64,000 nt of DNA. Source: Occultella gossypii (lineage in GTDB: Bacteria; Actinomycetota; Actinomycetes; Actinomycetales; Beutenbergiaceae). Made by a program: the position numbers and the translations under genes. Location of the stretch: assembly GCF_019947135.1 (NCBI RefSeq), contig NZ_JAGSHT010000016.1, positions 186,001 through 250,000 on the forward strand, in the 5' to 3' direction. Each line of letters begins with the position of its first letter. Within the stretch, counting starts at the first letter, position 1. Positions 42,304 through 51,239 of the stretch are shown piece by piece. The notes beneath the pieces are model-generated. The model searched no databases. It was not told the DNA's origin and saw only the letters and a list, made by a program, of their open reading frames with translations.

Positions 42304-43242
42304 ATGACGGCGCTGTCGCACGACCCGCTCTGGCCCCGCGCCGGCGACTGGCCACCACTGCCCGCCGACCCTGCCGAACGCGTCGACCTCACCCTGATCG
42401 GCATCCCCACCCACCGCACGTCCCTGTCCCCCACCGGCGCACACGCCACGCCCGCCGCGGTCCGCGACGCGCTGCGTCGCTACAGCCCGTTCGTGGTGCC
42501 CGACGGCGGAGCGTCGCCCTTCGTGGACCTCGGCGCCCTGGTCTTCGCCGACGTCGGCGACGTCCCCGCGCCCGATGGCCCGGACGGCGAGGCGCGCGCT
42601 ATCCGCGCGGTAGCGCAGGCATCGGCTCGCTCAGGCGTCCTGGTCGCGCTCGGCGGCGACAACGCCGCGACCGTGCCCGCAGCCCTCGGCACCTGGGGCG
42701 AGAACCTCGCGACGGCGGGCCTGGTCACCCTGGACGCCCACCACGACCTGCGCGACGGCGTCAGTAACGGCTCCCCGGTGCGACGCCTGATCGAGGCCGG
42801 CCTGGACGGACGCCGCGTGGTCCAGGTCGGCATCGCCGACTTCGCGAACTCGGCTGCCTACACGGCCCGTGCACTCGACTTAGGGATCACGATCGTCCAC
42901 GGCGACGAGTTGCACCGGCGCCCGATGGCGGACGTCATGGCCCAGGCTCTGGAGATCGCCTCGGCAGGCGGCGGTCCCGTCCACGTCGACCTCGACGTCG
43001 ACGTCTGCGACCGCTCCGTGGCCCCCGCCTGCCCTGCGTCGCTTCCGGGCGGGATCGCCGCCCACGAACTACGGGCCGCAGCCCGAGTTGCCGGCGCATG
43101 CGCCGCCGTCGCCTCCATCGACCTCACCGAGATCGACGCGACCGCCGACACCCCTGACCAGCGCACCGTGCGGCTGGCCGCACTGTGCGTGCTCGAGGCC
43201 GCGGCAGGGTTGGCAATGCGCAGGCTTCCCCAGACTGGCTGA
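42304..43242 (+). CDS. Arginase/agmatinase/formimidoylglutamase-family protein
   Basis: 312 residues, ureohydrolase fold. Metal-binding motifs DAHHDLRDG and DLDVDVCDR and the late Glu in DLTEIDATA are intact, but the first motif reads LGGDNAATVP where most members have GGDH, so one metal His is Asn. Relatives hydrolyse guanidino or formimino groups to release urea or formamide. A formimidoylglutamase role in histidine breakdown is possible because hutH lies in the same window, but 18 kb away. Confidence 0.82.
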   Translation: MTALSHDPLWPRAGDWPPLPADPAERVDLTLIGIPTHRTSLSPTGAHATPAAVRDALRRYSPFVVPDGGASPFVDLGALVFADVGDVPAPDGPDGEARAIRAVAQASARSGVLVALGGDNAATVPAALGTWGENLATAGLVTLDAHHDLRDGVSNGSPVRRLIEAGLDGRRVVQVGIADFANSAAYTARALDLGITIVHGDELHRRPMADVMAQALEIASAGGGPVHVDLDVDVCDRSVAPACPASLPGGIAAHELRAAARVAGACAAVASIDLTEIDATADTPDQRTVRLAALCVLEAAAGLAMRRLPQTG

Positions 43243-43290
43243 GGGTGCCACGGTCCGAAGAACGTCCTGTCTCGTGGGCAGTCCGTGTGG

Positions 43291-44271
43291 TCAGAGGGTG
43301 AAGCCGATGGCCCCTGCCGCGTCGCGAGTGACTGTTCCGGTGTAGGAGACGGTCATGATGGAGACGTTGTCGTCGGAGAAGCGGACCGAGTAGGTCGATG
43401 TGGCCTGGTAGTTGCCGTCGATGAAGAGGATCTCGGGTCCGGGCTCGCGGAACCACTCTGCTGTCACGGAGGCGTCGAGCGGTTGCTCGAACGCCTCGTT
43501 GAGCTCTCCGGGGCATGAAGTGCCGGTGAAGTGCTCTCCCGCGCAGGCCGCCTGTAGGTCCTCGATCGCAACGAGGAGGCCGGGTTCGACGTCCGGAAGG
43601 AGCACCGCAGTGGCGTCGAGCCTTGCTCCACTGCTGGCGCCGCCGTCGCCGTACCGGTGGGGGATGCTCGCCGTGAAGGTGGAGTCCTGGCCGAGCAGGT
43701 GCGTCAACCCGGTCGGGTCGTGATATTCGGCGGCGTACGCGCCGGGGAGCAGGGTAAGGGTGTTGCCTTCGTCGGCAACCGCATATTCGAGTACGCCGTT
43801 GACCGTGACGGTGCCCGGCGCATTGCCGGGCCCGATCGACACGGGAGAGTCGCCCTCCCAGCCGCTGATCTCCAACCCATCATCACGTGGCGAGACACGG
43901 ACGTCGAGATCGACTGACTCGGCAGCGTCGTCGAGGGTGTACGCGACGGTAGCGGTCACTCCGATCTCGTCGTAGCCGGAGGTGGCGACGATCCGTGCGT
44001 TCGAGGGCAACGCCACGGAGGCCCGATAGAAGTCGTCATTGATGAACTCGTCCGCGAGGTCCATGTTGGTCAGCGCGGCGGCTTCGGCCGCTTCGCCTGC
44101 TTCCAGATGAGCGAAGAACTCCTCGACGAGCGCGATGCTGCCCGTGTCATCGGTGTCGATAGGAGATGGAGCACACGCGGTGAGCCCGAGGACACAAACG
44201 CCGATTGCGGCGAGGGAGAGGTTCTTCGCGACATTCGTGCGTGGTAGCTCCCGCGGGATTCGATTCACCAC
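43291..44271 (-). CDS. Predicted lipoprotein, unknown function
   Basis: 326 residues. Signal and lipobox KNLSLAAIGVCVLGLTAC give lipid anchoring after cleavage near residue 32. The mature part starts with a helix-rich, NTF2-like region (IALVEEFFAHLEAGEAAEAA), like DUF4878-type secreted proteins, followed by beta-rich repeats. No partner. Expressed in the same direction as, but separate from, the ABC genes below. Confidence 0.78.
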   Translation of the reverse strand: MVNRIPRELPRTNVAKNLSLAAIGVCVLGLTACAPSPIDTDDTGSIALVEEFFAHLEAGEAAEAAALTNMDLADEFINDDFYRASVALPSNARIVATSGYDEIGVTATVAYTLDDAAESVDLDVRVSPRDDGLEISGWEGDSPVSIGPGNAPGTVTVNGVLEYAVADEGNTLTLLPGAYAAEYHDPTGLTHLLGQDSTFTASIPHRYGDGGASSGARLDATAVLLPDVEPGLLVAIEDLQAACAGEHFTGTSCPGELNEAFEQPLDASVTAEWFREPGPEILFIDGNYQATSTYSVRFSDDNVSIMTVSYTGTVTRDAAGAIGFTL

Positions 44272-44373
44272 GCCAGATTACCGAGGCGCTCAGGGTGGTT
44301 GCGTGGCCCAGCGCACCGTGCGATAACGGCACTGTGGCGCTCGAGCAGGAAGCGGGGCTGGCGTCGCTTCGAC

Positions 44374-45279
44374 CTACTTGATCCCGGTGTTGGCGATGCC
44401 CTGGACGATCTGGCGCTGGAACGCGAGGAACACTGCGAGCAGTGGCAACGCACCCAGGATGGCGGAGGCCATGATCTGTGCGTACGCGACACCGAACTCA
44501 CCCTGCACGGTCGCCAGCCCGACGGTCACGGTCATGAGCTGGGAGTCGTTGAGCGTCAGGAGCGGCCAGAGCAGGGCGTTCCACGACCAGACGAACGTGA
44601 AGATCGCCACGGCCGAGATCGCGGGCCTGCTCAGGGGCATGGCGATCGTCGCCCACATCCGCAACCAACCGGCGCCGTCGGCCTGAGCGGACTCGAACAA
44701 CGCCGCCGGGAGTCCGTCGAAGAACTGCTTGAACACGAACACCCCCACGGCCGCAGGCACTTGGGGCAGGATCACGGCCCAGTACGTCCCCAGGAGCCCG
44801 AGCACCTGCATCTCCTGGAACAGGGGCACGATCAGCGCCTGGCTCGGAATCATGATGCCGAGCAGGATCGCCCCGAAGATGAACCGCTTGCCCGCCATCG
44901 GGACTCGCGAGAGCGCGAATGCGGCCATGCTCGCCACCAGCACCGAGAGCGTCGACACCATCACCGAGACGAACAGACTGTTCCCGTACCAGAGCACGAT
45001 GTCCGTGGAGTTGATGACCCCAAGGTAGGCGTCGAGCGTCGGATTCTCGATCGCCCAGGTGAGCGGTAGCCGCGTTGTCTCCTCCTCGGGCTTGAACGAG
45101 GTGTTCAGGGCCCACAGGAGCGGAACCAGCCAGAGCAGTCCGAAGGCGATGACCACGGCCGTCGCCATCCGGTCGAAGCCTGAGGCCGGCCTGGCTCGCC
45201 CTCGGTGCTTGCCGGCACGTTCGGCGTCTACCGACGCCTTGGCGGCCTCCGCGGAACGATCCTTCACCTCTGCGGTCAT
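44374..45279 (-). CDS. Sugar ABC transporter permease, MalG type (locus C)
   Basis: 301 residues, six helices, EAA-like loop FESAQADGAGWLRMWATIAM. ATG overlaps the TGA of the MalF-type gene (ATGA), with GGAGGA 6 nt upstream. Last gene of the operon that starts with the GH51 enzyme at 49078. No ATPase gene is in the operon. Confidence 0.92.
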   Translation of the reverse strand: MTAEVKDRSAEAAKASVDAERAGKHRGRARPASGFDRMATAVVIAFGLLWLVPLLWALNTSFKPEEETTRLPLTWAIENPTLDAYLGVINSTDIVLWYGNSLFVSVMVSTLSVLVASMAAFALSRVPMAGKRFIFGAILLGIMIPSQALIVPLFQEMQVLGLLGTYWAVILPQVPAAVGVFVFKQFFDGLPAALFESAQADGAGWLRMWATIAMPLSRPAISAVAIFTFVWSWNALLWPLLTLNDSQLMTVTVGLATVQGEFGVAYAQIMASAILGALPLLAVFLAFQRQIVQGIANTGIK

Positions 45280-46208
45280 GATCCGTCCTCCTTCGAGAGT
45301 CGGCGAGACGTTGCGAACCACGCGGCCGAGAGCACCAGGACGAACACGAAGAGGATCAGCGACGCCGCCGATGCGAAGCCGACCCGGTAGCTGGTGAAGC
45401 CGTAGTCGAAGATGAAGCCGACAACGGAGCGCGTCGCGAAGTTCGGACCGCCACCTGTCAGCAGATAGATCTGGTCGAACACCTTGAGAGCTCCGATCAG
45501 TTCGAGCATCGTCACGAGCAGAGTGGTCCGCCGCAGGAGCGGCAGGGTCACGAACCAGGTCTGCTGCCAACCGCTGGCACCGTCAACGGTCGCGGCGTCG
45601 TAGAGCTCGGTGGGGATCTCCTGCAGGCCAGCGGTGTAGAGCACGAACGTGAAGCCGAGAGAACCCCAGATCGATGCGATGGCGATCGAGGGCATCGCCC
45701 ACTGCGGGTCGCTGAGCCACGCGGGCGAGGACCCGAACAGCGCCTCCGAGATGTTGGTGAGCAGGCCGAGCGCGGGCGAGTACACCCAGGTCCAGACCAA
45801 CGCCAGCACGGACACGGGCATCACGTAGGGCGCGAAGAACGCCACGCGAGGGAACCAGCGCCCGCGCCGCATCCGGTTGGTCAGCACCGCAAGGATCAGC
45901 GCGAGGATCACGGCCGGTGGGGTCGTGAGCAGGAGGAACCACAGAGTGTTGCGAACGGAGCCCCAGAACTGCGGGTTCGAGAGCACCTCTGCGTAGTTGC
46001 CCCACCCGACCCAGTCGCCCAGGCCGCCGCCCATCAGGCCGGAGTCGGTGAACGAGAGCCAGACGCCATAGGCGGCGGGAACCCCGACGAAGGTCAGATA
46101 CAGGACGAGGAACGGCGCGAGCAGCAGCAGTCCTCGAACAGTGTTGGCGCGCGCAGTCCTGCGTGCGGCAGGGCGCCGTTGTACTGCTGCGCTCCTCAAG
46201 ATGGTCAT
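45276..46208 (-). CDS. Sugar ABC transporter permease, MalF type (locus C)
   Basis: 310 residues, six helices; EAA loop YDAATVDGASGWQQTWFVTL; periplasmic loop with YLLTGGGPNFATRS. GAGGAG lies 5 nt before ATG 46208. More distant from the locus A and B permeases than those are from each other. Forms the channel with the product of 44374-45279. Confidence 0.92.
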   Translation of the reverse strand: MTILRSAAVQRRPAARRTARANTVRGLLLLAPFLVLYLTFVGVPAAYGVWLSFTDSGLMGGGLGDWVGWGNYAEVLSNPQFWGSVRNTLWFLLLTTPPAVILALILAVLTNRMRRGRWFPRVAFFAPYVMPVSVLALVWTWVYSPALGLLTNISEALFGSSPAWLSDPQWAMPSIAIASIWGSLGFTFVLYTAGLQEIPTELYDAATVDGASGWQQTWFVTLPLLRRTTLLVTMLELIGALKVFDQIYLLTGGGPNFATRSVVGFIFDYGFTSYRVGFASAASLILFVFVLVLSAAWFATSRRLSKEDGS

Positions 46209-46260
46209 GGCGTCTCCTCGACGTCGTCGTCGAACCCGGTCACGAATTTCGCCGGGACTG

Positions 46261-47583
46261 TTACTTGGGCGGCTCGGTGGCCGCGAGCTCACGCAGACCG
46301 GCGAGCGCCTGGTCGTAGGCGTCTTCAACGCTGATGTGGCCCTGGGTGCACGCTGCGAGCGGCTGGCCGATCACCGTCTGCAGGTTGCCACCCGAGCCCG
46401 CGTACCAGGCCTGCGGGTCGTAGAGCGTCCCGTCTACGGGAAGGTTCTCGTAGTGCGGCTGGATCTCTTGCGTCCGAGGATCGTCCTGGACCGGGAGCCA
46501 GGTCGTCATGTGCCCGCCCTCGACCCAGGTGGCAGACCGTTCGAGCATGCCGCTGATGAAGTGCAGCGCCGATGCGATCCGAGCCGGATCCTCGTCGTAG
46601 GTCGGGATGACGAAACTATGGGTGCCATCCCAGGCGACGTGCTTGTCGTAGACCTTCGGCCAGCTGTGGATTCCGAAGTCGACGCCCGCATCCACGAACG
46701 TAGGCCGCTCCCAGCCTCCCGAGAAGAAGAAGGCGAACCGGTTGTTGACGAAGTTCGCGATCGCGCCGCCGGGATCGATCGTCCGCACTAGAAGCTCCTT
46801 CTCGTGCGTGAGCGAGCGCATCCAGGACACGACCTCGAGGAACACCTCCTTCGTGAGGATCGCGGTCCGGCCGTCCTCGCTGACCATCTCCCCGCCGGCC
46901 TGGCTGTGCAGGCTGTAGAAGACGCGGTAGTGCCCCGCCGCATCGTTCAGGAACCCTGTGGAGGGCGTCCCCATCACATCCTTGGCGGCAGCGAGCATGT
47001 CCTCGAACGCCTGCGTCCCGACGGGCTCCGCGAGGGTCCCCTCGGCGGTGAGAAGTCCCGCCTGTTCAGCGATCGGCTTGTTGTAGTAGACCGCGAGTGG
47101 ATGGAAGTCGAGCGGGATCGCCCAGAGCTCGCCGTGCCGGTGCGACGCCTCCCACGCCCGTGGGAAGAACTTGTCCTCGGTGATGCCCCACTCGGCCAGC
47201 TCATCCAGGTCGAAGGGCCGCAACAGGCCGGTGTCGACAGGCGTGACCAGCCGGTCGACGTGGCAGGACGCGACCAGGGGCGGCTGACGCGAGAGCGTGC
47301 CGAGTGCCAGTTTCGTGTAGAACGGGTTGCCCCACGTCAGGGTCGTCGACCGGAGCGGGATGTCGGGATAGGTCGCCTGGTAGTCAGCGACCATCTCCGT
47401 CATCCGGGCGCCGTCACCGCCCCCGAAGAAGTTCCAGAAGGTCACCAGGTCGCTCGGCAGCCCGGTACCGGTCACCGCCGCGCGCTGCATGGGTGAGCAC
47501 CCGGCGAGCGCCGCTGCCGCAGCGCCGGCTCCCATGGCTCCGAACAGCGCACGGCGCGTGAGCTGCGGGCTCCCGCTATTCAC
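46261..47583 (-). CDS. Sugar ABC transporter substrate-binding lipoprotein, Tat type (locus C)
   Basis: 440 residues. The N-terminus has a twin-arginine motif (TRRALFGAMG) and lipobox LAGC, so it is exported folded. The mature domain is a family 1 solute-binding protein (DLVTFWNFFGGGDGARMTEM). The GTG start at 47583 overlaps the TAG of the GH51 gene by 8 bp, which shows the glycosidase and importer are co-expressed. Confidence 0.9.
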   Translation of the reverse strand: MNSGSPQLTRRALFGAMGAGAAAAALAGCSPMQRAAVTGTGLPSDLVTFWNFFGGGDGARMTEMVADYQATYPDIPLRSTTLTWGNPFYTKLALGTLSRQPPLVASCHVDRLVTPVDTGLLRPFDLDELAEWGITEDKFFPRAWEASHRHGELWAIPLDFHPLAVYYNKPIAEQAGLLTAEGTLAEPVGTQAFEDMLAAAKDVMGTPSTGFLNDAAGHYRVFYSLHSQAGGEMVSEDGRTAILTKEVFLEVVSWMRSLTHEKELLVRTIDPGGAIANFVNNRFAFFFSGGWERPTFVDAGVDFGIHSWPKVYDKHVAWDGTHSFVIPTYDEDPARIASALHFISGMLERSATWVEGGHMTTWLPVQDDPRTQEIQPHYENLPVDGTLYDPQAWYAGSGGNLQTVIGQPLAACTQGHISVEDAYDQALAGLRELAATEPPK

Positions 47584-49078
47584 GATTGACCCCGATCGCT
47601 GCGTCGATCTGTGTGTAGGTGCAGGCTCCGACGACGATCTCGAGCGTCTGGCCGGCGCCTTCCAGCCCCGCCTCCGAGACCCCGACGACGTCCGGCGAGT
47701 CCCACTCGTTGGTCGCCAGAGGATGGGGCCCGGAGACGGTCCGGATCGTGACATCACCTGCGAAGGTCGCGTCGCTGAGGACCACCGAGACACGATGCTC
47801 GGAGTCAGGGTCCCGGTTGACCACACTCACCACGAGACGGGTGCCGTCCTCGGACCTGGTGGCCGCGACATCCAGCACCGGGAACGGACCGAGGTCACCC
47901 ACCCGATGCTCCCACCTGTCGTTGTGCTCCTCGGTGTGCTCGTACCTCGGGCAGTCGACGTAGGCGTCGACGGCGAGCTCTTGCGTGTGGGCGGCAGCGA
48001 TCGCGAAGGGGTGATAGATCGCCTGCTTGAGAACGCCGTCCGGGCCGGTCACGATCGGCGCCAGGACGTTGACCACCTGGGCGATGTTCGCCATCTTCAC
48101 GACGTCCGAGCGCCGCACGAAGATGTTCAGGTAGGTCGCGACCGCCAACGCGTCGGACAACGTGTGGCGCTCCTGCACGAGTTCGCCCCGGCGACGGTCG
48201 TTGCGTGTCGCGAACCAGGTGTTCCACTCGTCATAGGTGATATGCACGGGGTGCTCGACGCCCTGGCGGTACCGGGCGCCGGCGATCAGCGCGCCCGCAT
48301 ACTCGAGTGCACGGTCCACCTGGTGCACCTGGAGGACGTTGCTCCAGTGGTCGTCCGATCCGGTGTAGATGTGCATCGAGTACCAGTCGACGTACTTCAC
48401 GAGCGCCTCGACGACGATCGCATCCCAGTCGGCGTGCAGCCCGTCTCGGCCGCAGGCCACGAGTTGGATGGTCGGGTCCACTCGCTTCAGCGCCAGTGCC
48501 CAGCGCTTCGCCTTGGCCGCGTACTCCTCCGCCGTGAGGTGGCCGATCTGGAAGTCGCCCCACATCTCGTTGCCGAGGCCCCAGTACTTGACGCCGTAGG
48601 GCTCATCGCGTCCATGCTGGCGGCGCAGATTGGCCCAGGCGGTGTCTTCCGTCCCGTTGCAGTACTCGAGCCATGCCATCGCCTCGTCGAGGGTGCCGGT
48701 ACCCATGTTGAAGCACAGGTACGGCTCCGTGTCGAGGTCCCGGCAGTAGGTCATGAACTCGTCGGTGCCGAACTGGTTGCGTTCTACGGCGCCCCAGGCG
48801 GGATCCCAGCGATTGGGTCGGGCGTCCTTGGGACCGACGCCGTCGACCCAGTGGTAGGCGCTGACGAAGTTCCCGCCGGGCCAGCGCATGACTGGCATGG
48901 ACAGCCCCGCGATCGCGTCGCGGGTATCGATCCGCACTCCGGCCTCGTCGGCGAAGCGGGACTCAGGCTCATAGACGCCGCCGTCGATGGCGCGGCCCTC
49001 GTTCTCGATGAATCCGCCGAAGATGCGGCGGTCCACCTGGCCGACAATGCGGCCCGTGGTCACGGTGATCTGTGCCAA
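47576..49078 (-). CDS. GH51-type alpha-N-arabinofuranosidase-like glycosidase
   Basis: 500 residues, the usual family length. Barrel with acid/base Glu in YWGLGNEMWG (about 175) and nucleophile Glu in ITYDEWNTW (about 275); C-terminal beta domain. GH51 enzymes release alpha-L-arabinofuranosyl residues. There is no signal peptide, so it cleaves imported oligosaccharides inside the cell. TTG start with GGAGGA 6 nt upstream. First gene of the importer operon. A TACAAACGT box lies 37 bp upstream. Confidence 0.88.
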   Translation of the reverse strand: MAQITVTTGRIVGQVDRRIFGGFIENEGRAIDGGVYEPESRFADEAGVRIDTRDAIAGLSMPVMRWPGGNFVSAYHWVDGVGPKDARPNRWDPAWGAVERNQFGTDEFMTYCRDLDTEPYLCFNMGTGTLDEAMAWLEYCNGTEDTAWANLRRQHGRDEPYGVKYWGLGNEMWGDFQIGHLTAEEYAAKAKRWALALKRVDPTIQLVACGRDGLHADWDAIVVEALVKYVDWYSMHIYTGSDDHWSNVLQVHQVDRALEYAGALIAGARYRQGVEHPVHITYDEWNTWFATRNDRRRGELVQERHTLSDALAVATYLNIFVRRSDVVKMANIAQVVNVLAPIVTGPDGVLKQAIYHPFAIAAAHTQELAVDAYVDCPRYEHTEEHNDRWEHRVGDLGPFPVLDVAATRSEDGTRLVVSVVNRDPDSEHRVSVVLSDATFAGDVTIRTVSGPHPLATNEWDSPDVVGVSEAGLEGAGQTLEIVVGACTYTQIDAAIGVNRE

Positions 49079-49108
49079 CTGTCTTCCTCCATTGGTCGAG
49101 TGCAGGCA

Positions 49109-49136
49109 ATACCGACGTTTGTACCTACGTTTGCAT
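49109..49136. promoter_or_regulatory. LacI half-operators upstream of the GH51 operon
   Basis: ACGTTTGTA (49115-49123) and ACGTTTGCA (49127-49135) are two copies, 12 bp apart, of the half-site found as full palindromes at 50056 and 56172. The left halves are degenerate. Read on the minus strand the first gives TACAAACGT, as at the other two promoters. Confidence 0.6.
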
Positions 49137-49172
49137 GCGTCGCTGCACAGGTTTGTCTGTCACTACCCGCCC

Positions 49173-50039
49173 TCAGGCGGATGTTCTGCGTTCCGCATCG
49201 GCGGCTTGCAGGCCCGCCTCGAGTCGCTCGGTCATCGATCGGACCCGGGCGACGGAGTCCGTCGCCAGGGCCGCAGCCGGGTCGGCGCTTCTGGCCGCGG
49301 CCGTCCAGACCGCGCGACCGGCGAGGAACCCGGAGGCACCCCCGAGGGCGGCCGCCTCGACCGCGTCGGGGAACCTGTCCGGCTCGACCCCGTTGGACAG
49401 GATCACCCACGGGCACCGGCTGGCGCGCGTCACTTCGCGCGAGGCCGCCACCACCGTCTCCGGCTGGGCGGCATCCCCGGGCACCTCCGCCTTGTACAGG
49501 TCGGGACCCGCCTGGGTGAGCTCGGCGGCCGCTTCGATGATCGCCTCGTCGCGGTCGCGCGGGTCGCGCCAACCGCCCGAACCGGGGCGCACGATGCCTT
49601 CGAGCACTGCGGGCACTCCGCACTCCGCCGCCAGCGCTACGAACGAGGCCGCCAGATCCAGCCGCTGCGCCGGGTCGTCGTCACGGCTCCACAACTGCAG
49701 GAACTTCAACGCCGACGCGCCGACGTCAGCGACGAGGGCCGGAGTGACGTGCGGATCCAGGGTGCTCGAGGCCACGGGCCGTCCGGGTGGCTGGTCGAAG
49801 TGGTCGGCGGCGAGGATCAGCGGCACGGACCCCGCCCAGGCGGGCCGCCCGTCGACGCCGTAGAGGCGATCGAGCAGGATCGCCGACACGTGCGGGGCGA
49901 GAGTGTTCGCAGCAGCGGTCTTGAACCGCCGCAGATCGTCGTCGGACGACCCGGACAGCAGGTCTCTCATCGACTCGCGCTGGTCGAGGGCGAGCATGGC
50001 GAAGCCTCCGTGTGGAAGCCGGAGAGCGTCGATCGTCAC
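49173..50039 (-). CDS. Class I aldolase of the LacD/YihT type
   Basis: 288 residues, one beta/alpha barrel. MLALDQRESMRDLL at the N-terminus and the Schiff-base Lys in PDLYKAEVPGD (about 200) fit tagatose-1,6-bisphosphate and sulfofructose-phosphate aldolases; the end GGASGFLAGRAVW is closest, from memory, to the YihT branch. Such enzymes split ketose phosphates to dihydroxyacetone phosphate and an aldehyde. GGGAGG is 5 nt before GTG 50039. A separate unit between the GH51 operon and the LacI gene, with an operator 17 bp upstream. Confidence 0.82.
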   Translation of the reverse strand: MTIDALRLPHGGFAMLALDQRESMRDLLSGSSDDDLRRFKTAAANTLAPHVSAILLDRLYGVDGRPAWAGSVPLILAADHFDQPPGRPVASSTLDPHVTPALVADVGASALKFLQLWSRDDDPAQRLDLAASFVALAAECGVPAVLEGIVRPGSGGWRDPRDRDEAIIEAAAELTQAGPDLYKAEVPGDAAQPETVVAASREVTRASRCPWVILSNGVEPDRFPDAVEAAALGGASGFLAGRAVWTAAARSADPAAALATDSVARVRSMTERLEAGLQAADAERRTSA

Positions 50040-50055
50040 TGATACCTCCCGTTGG

Positions 50056-50067
50056 ACAAACGTTTGT
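50056..50067. promoter_or_regulatory. LacI operator ACAAACGTTTGT
   Basis: A perfect 12-bp palindrome with the central CG of LacI-family sites, 17 bp before the aldolase start (minus) and 94 bp before the LacI gene (plus). The same core occurs at 56172-56181 before the aldehyde dehydrogenase operon. It can control both divergent genes. Confidence 0.8.
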
Positions 50068-50160
50068 ATTGACCCTAGCGCGAACTCGTCGACAGCGCCA
50101 GACCCAGGTGGATGCAGGGCCAGACCAGCAACCGTGGGTCTCGCCAGACACAATGGACCC

Positions 50161-51213
50161 ATGGCGCGCACTGAACGATCGCAACAAGGGGGTCCACCGC
50201 GACGGGTGACCTTGGTGGACGTGGCGAAGGTCGCCGGCGTCGACCTGTCGACCGTCTCGAGGCTGCTGCGAGATGACCGAGCGGCCAGTTATCGCCCCGA
50301 GACGCGCGCTCGGGTACTCGCTGCCGCCGAGCAGCTCGGGTACCGCGTCAATGCACAGGCCCGCGCGCTGCGCCTGGGACGGCAGGACAGCATCGCCATC
50401 CTCGTGCCCGATCTCGACAACTTCGGCTTCACCGCCGTGCTCCGCGGCGTGCAGGAGGCGTGCGAGGAGGCCGGCGTCACACTGTTGATCTCCGAGATCG
50501 GTTCGTCCGCGCCCGAGCGGACCGACCGGCTCGCGGCACTCGCAGGGCGCGTGGACGGTGTGCTGGTTGCCCATGCGCAGGACACCGATACCGCACTTCA
50601 GGCATGGCTCGATGACATCAGGCTGCCCAGCGTCTTCGTGCAGCGGAGCATCCCAGGGGCCTCGGTCTCGGTCCTGTTCGACGAGGAGAACAACGCAGCA
50701 GCGATGGTCGATCATCTCGTGGCCATGGGCCACCGGGACATCGCCCACCTCAGTGGTGACCTGTCCACCGACACGGCCAAGCGGCGCAAGGTCGGTTTCG
50801 ATTCCGCGATGGCGGCGCATGGCCTGTCGATCCCTCGCGGTCGGCGCGCCGACGGCGGTTGGAACATCGAAGGAGGTCGCGCGGCCGCGGAGAAGCTGGT
50901 CGCAGGCCGGAAGCGACCGACGGCCCTCGCCGTGGACTCCCTCGTGCAGGCGATCGGGATGCTCGGTGCACTCCACGCGAAGGGCCTCTCGATACCGGAT
51001 GACATCAGTGTCATCACCATCGACGAGCACCCGCTCGCCGCTCACACCACGCCACCGCTGACCACGGTGTACCTGGACCAGCGGGAGCTCGGCCGCCGCG
51101 CCGCAACGGCCCTGCTGGACTGGGTGGACGGCACACCAGCCCAGAACTTGATCGTCGAGAGCCCCAGCGACATCATCGATCGTGGCTCGACCGCGCCCCC
51201 AGTCGCCCAGTGA
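50161..51213 (+). CDS. LacI-family transcriptional regulator (locus C)
   Basis: 350 residues of normal LacI layout. Helix-turn-helix at about 16-60 (TLVDVAKVAGVDLSTVSRLL), hinge (ALRLGRQDSIAILVPDLDN) and sugar-binding sensor domain ending near 340. It lies amid the genes it should control and next to a perfect palindrome; sites of the same sequence precede the GH51 and aldehyde dehydrogenase operons. It probably represses all three until an arabinofuranoside-derived sugar is present. Confidence 0.92.
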   Translation: MARTERSQQGGPPRRVTLVDVAKVAGVDLSTVSRLLRDDRAASYRPETRARVLAAAEQLGYRVNAQARALRLGRQDSIAILVPDLDNFGFTAVLRGVQEACEEAGVTLLISEIGSSAPERTDRLAALAGRVDGVLVAHAQDTDTALQAWLDDIRLPSVFVQRSIPGASVSVLFDEENNAAAMVDHLVAMGHRDIAHLSGDLSTDTAKRRKVGFDSAMAAHGLSIPRGRRADGGWNIEGGRAAAEKLVAGRKRPTALAVDSLVQAIGMLGALHAKGLSIPDDISVITIDEHPLAAHTTPPLTTVYLDQRELGRRAATALLDWVDGTPAQNLIVESPSDIIDRGSTAPPVAQ

Positions 51214-51239
51214 CTGCTCGGCCTATGGTCGCGTGAGCG

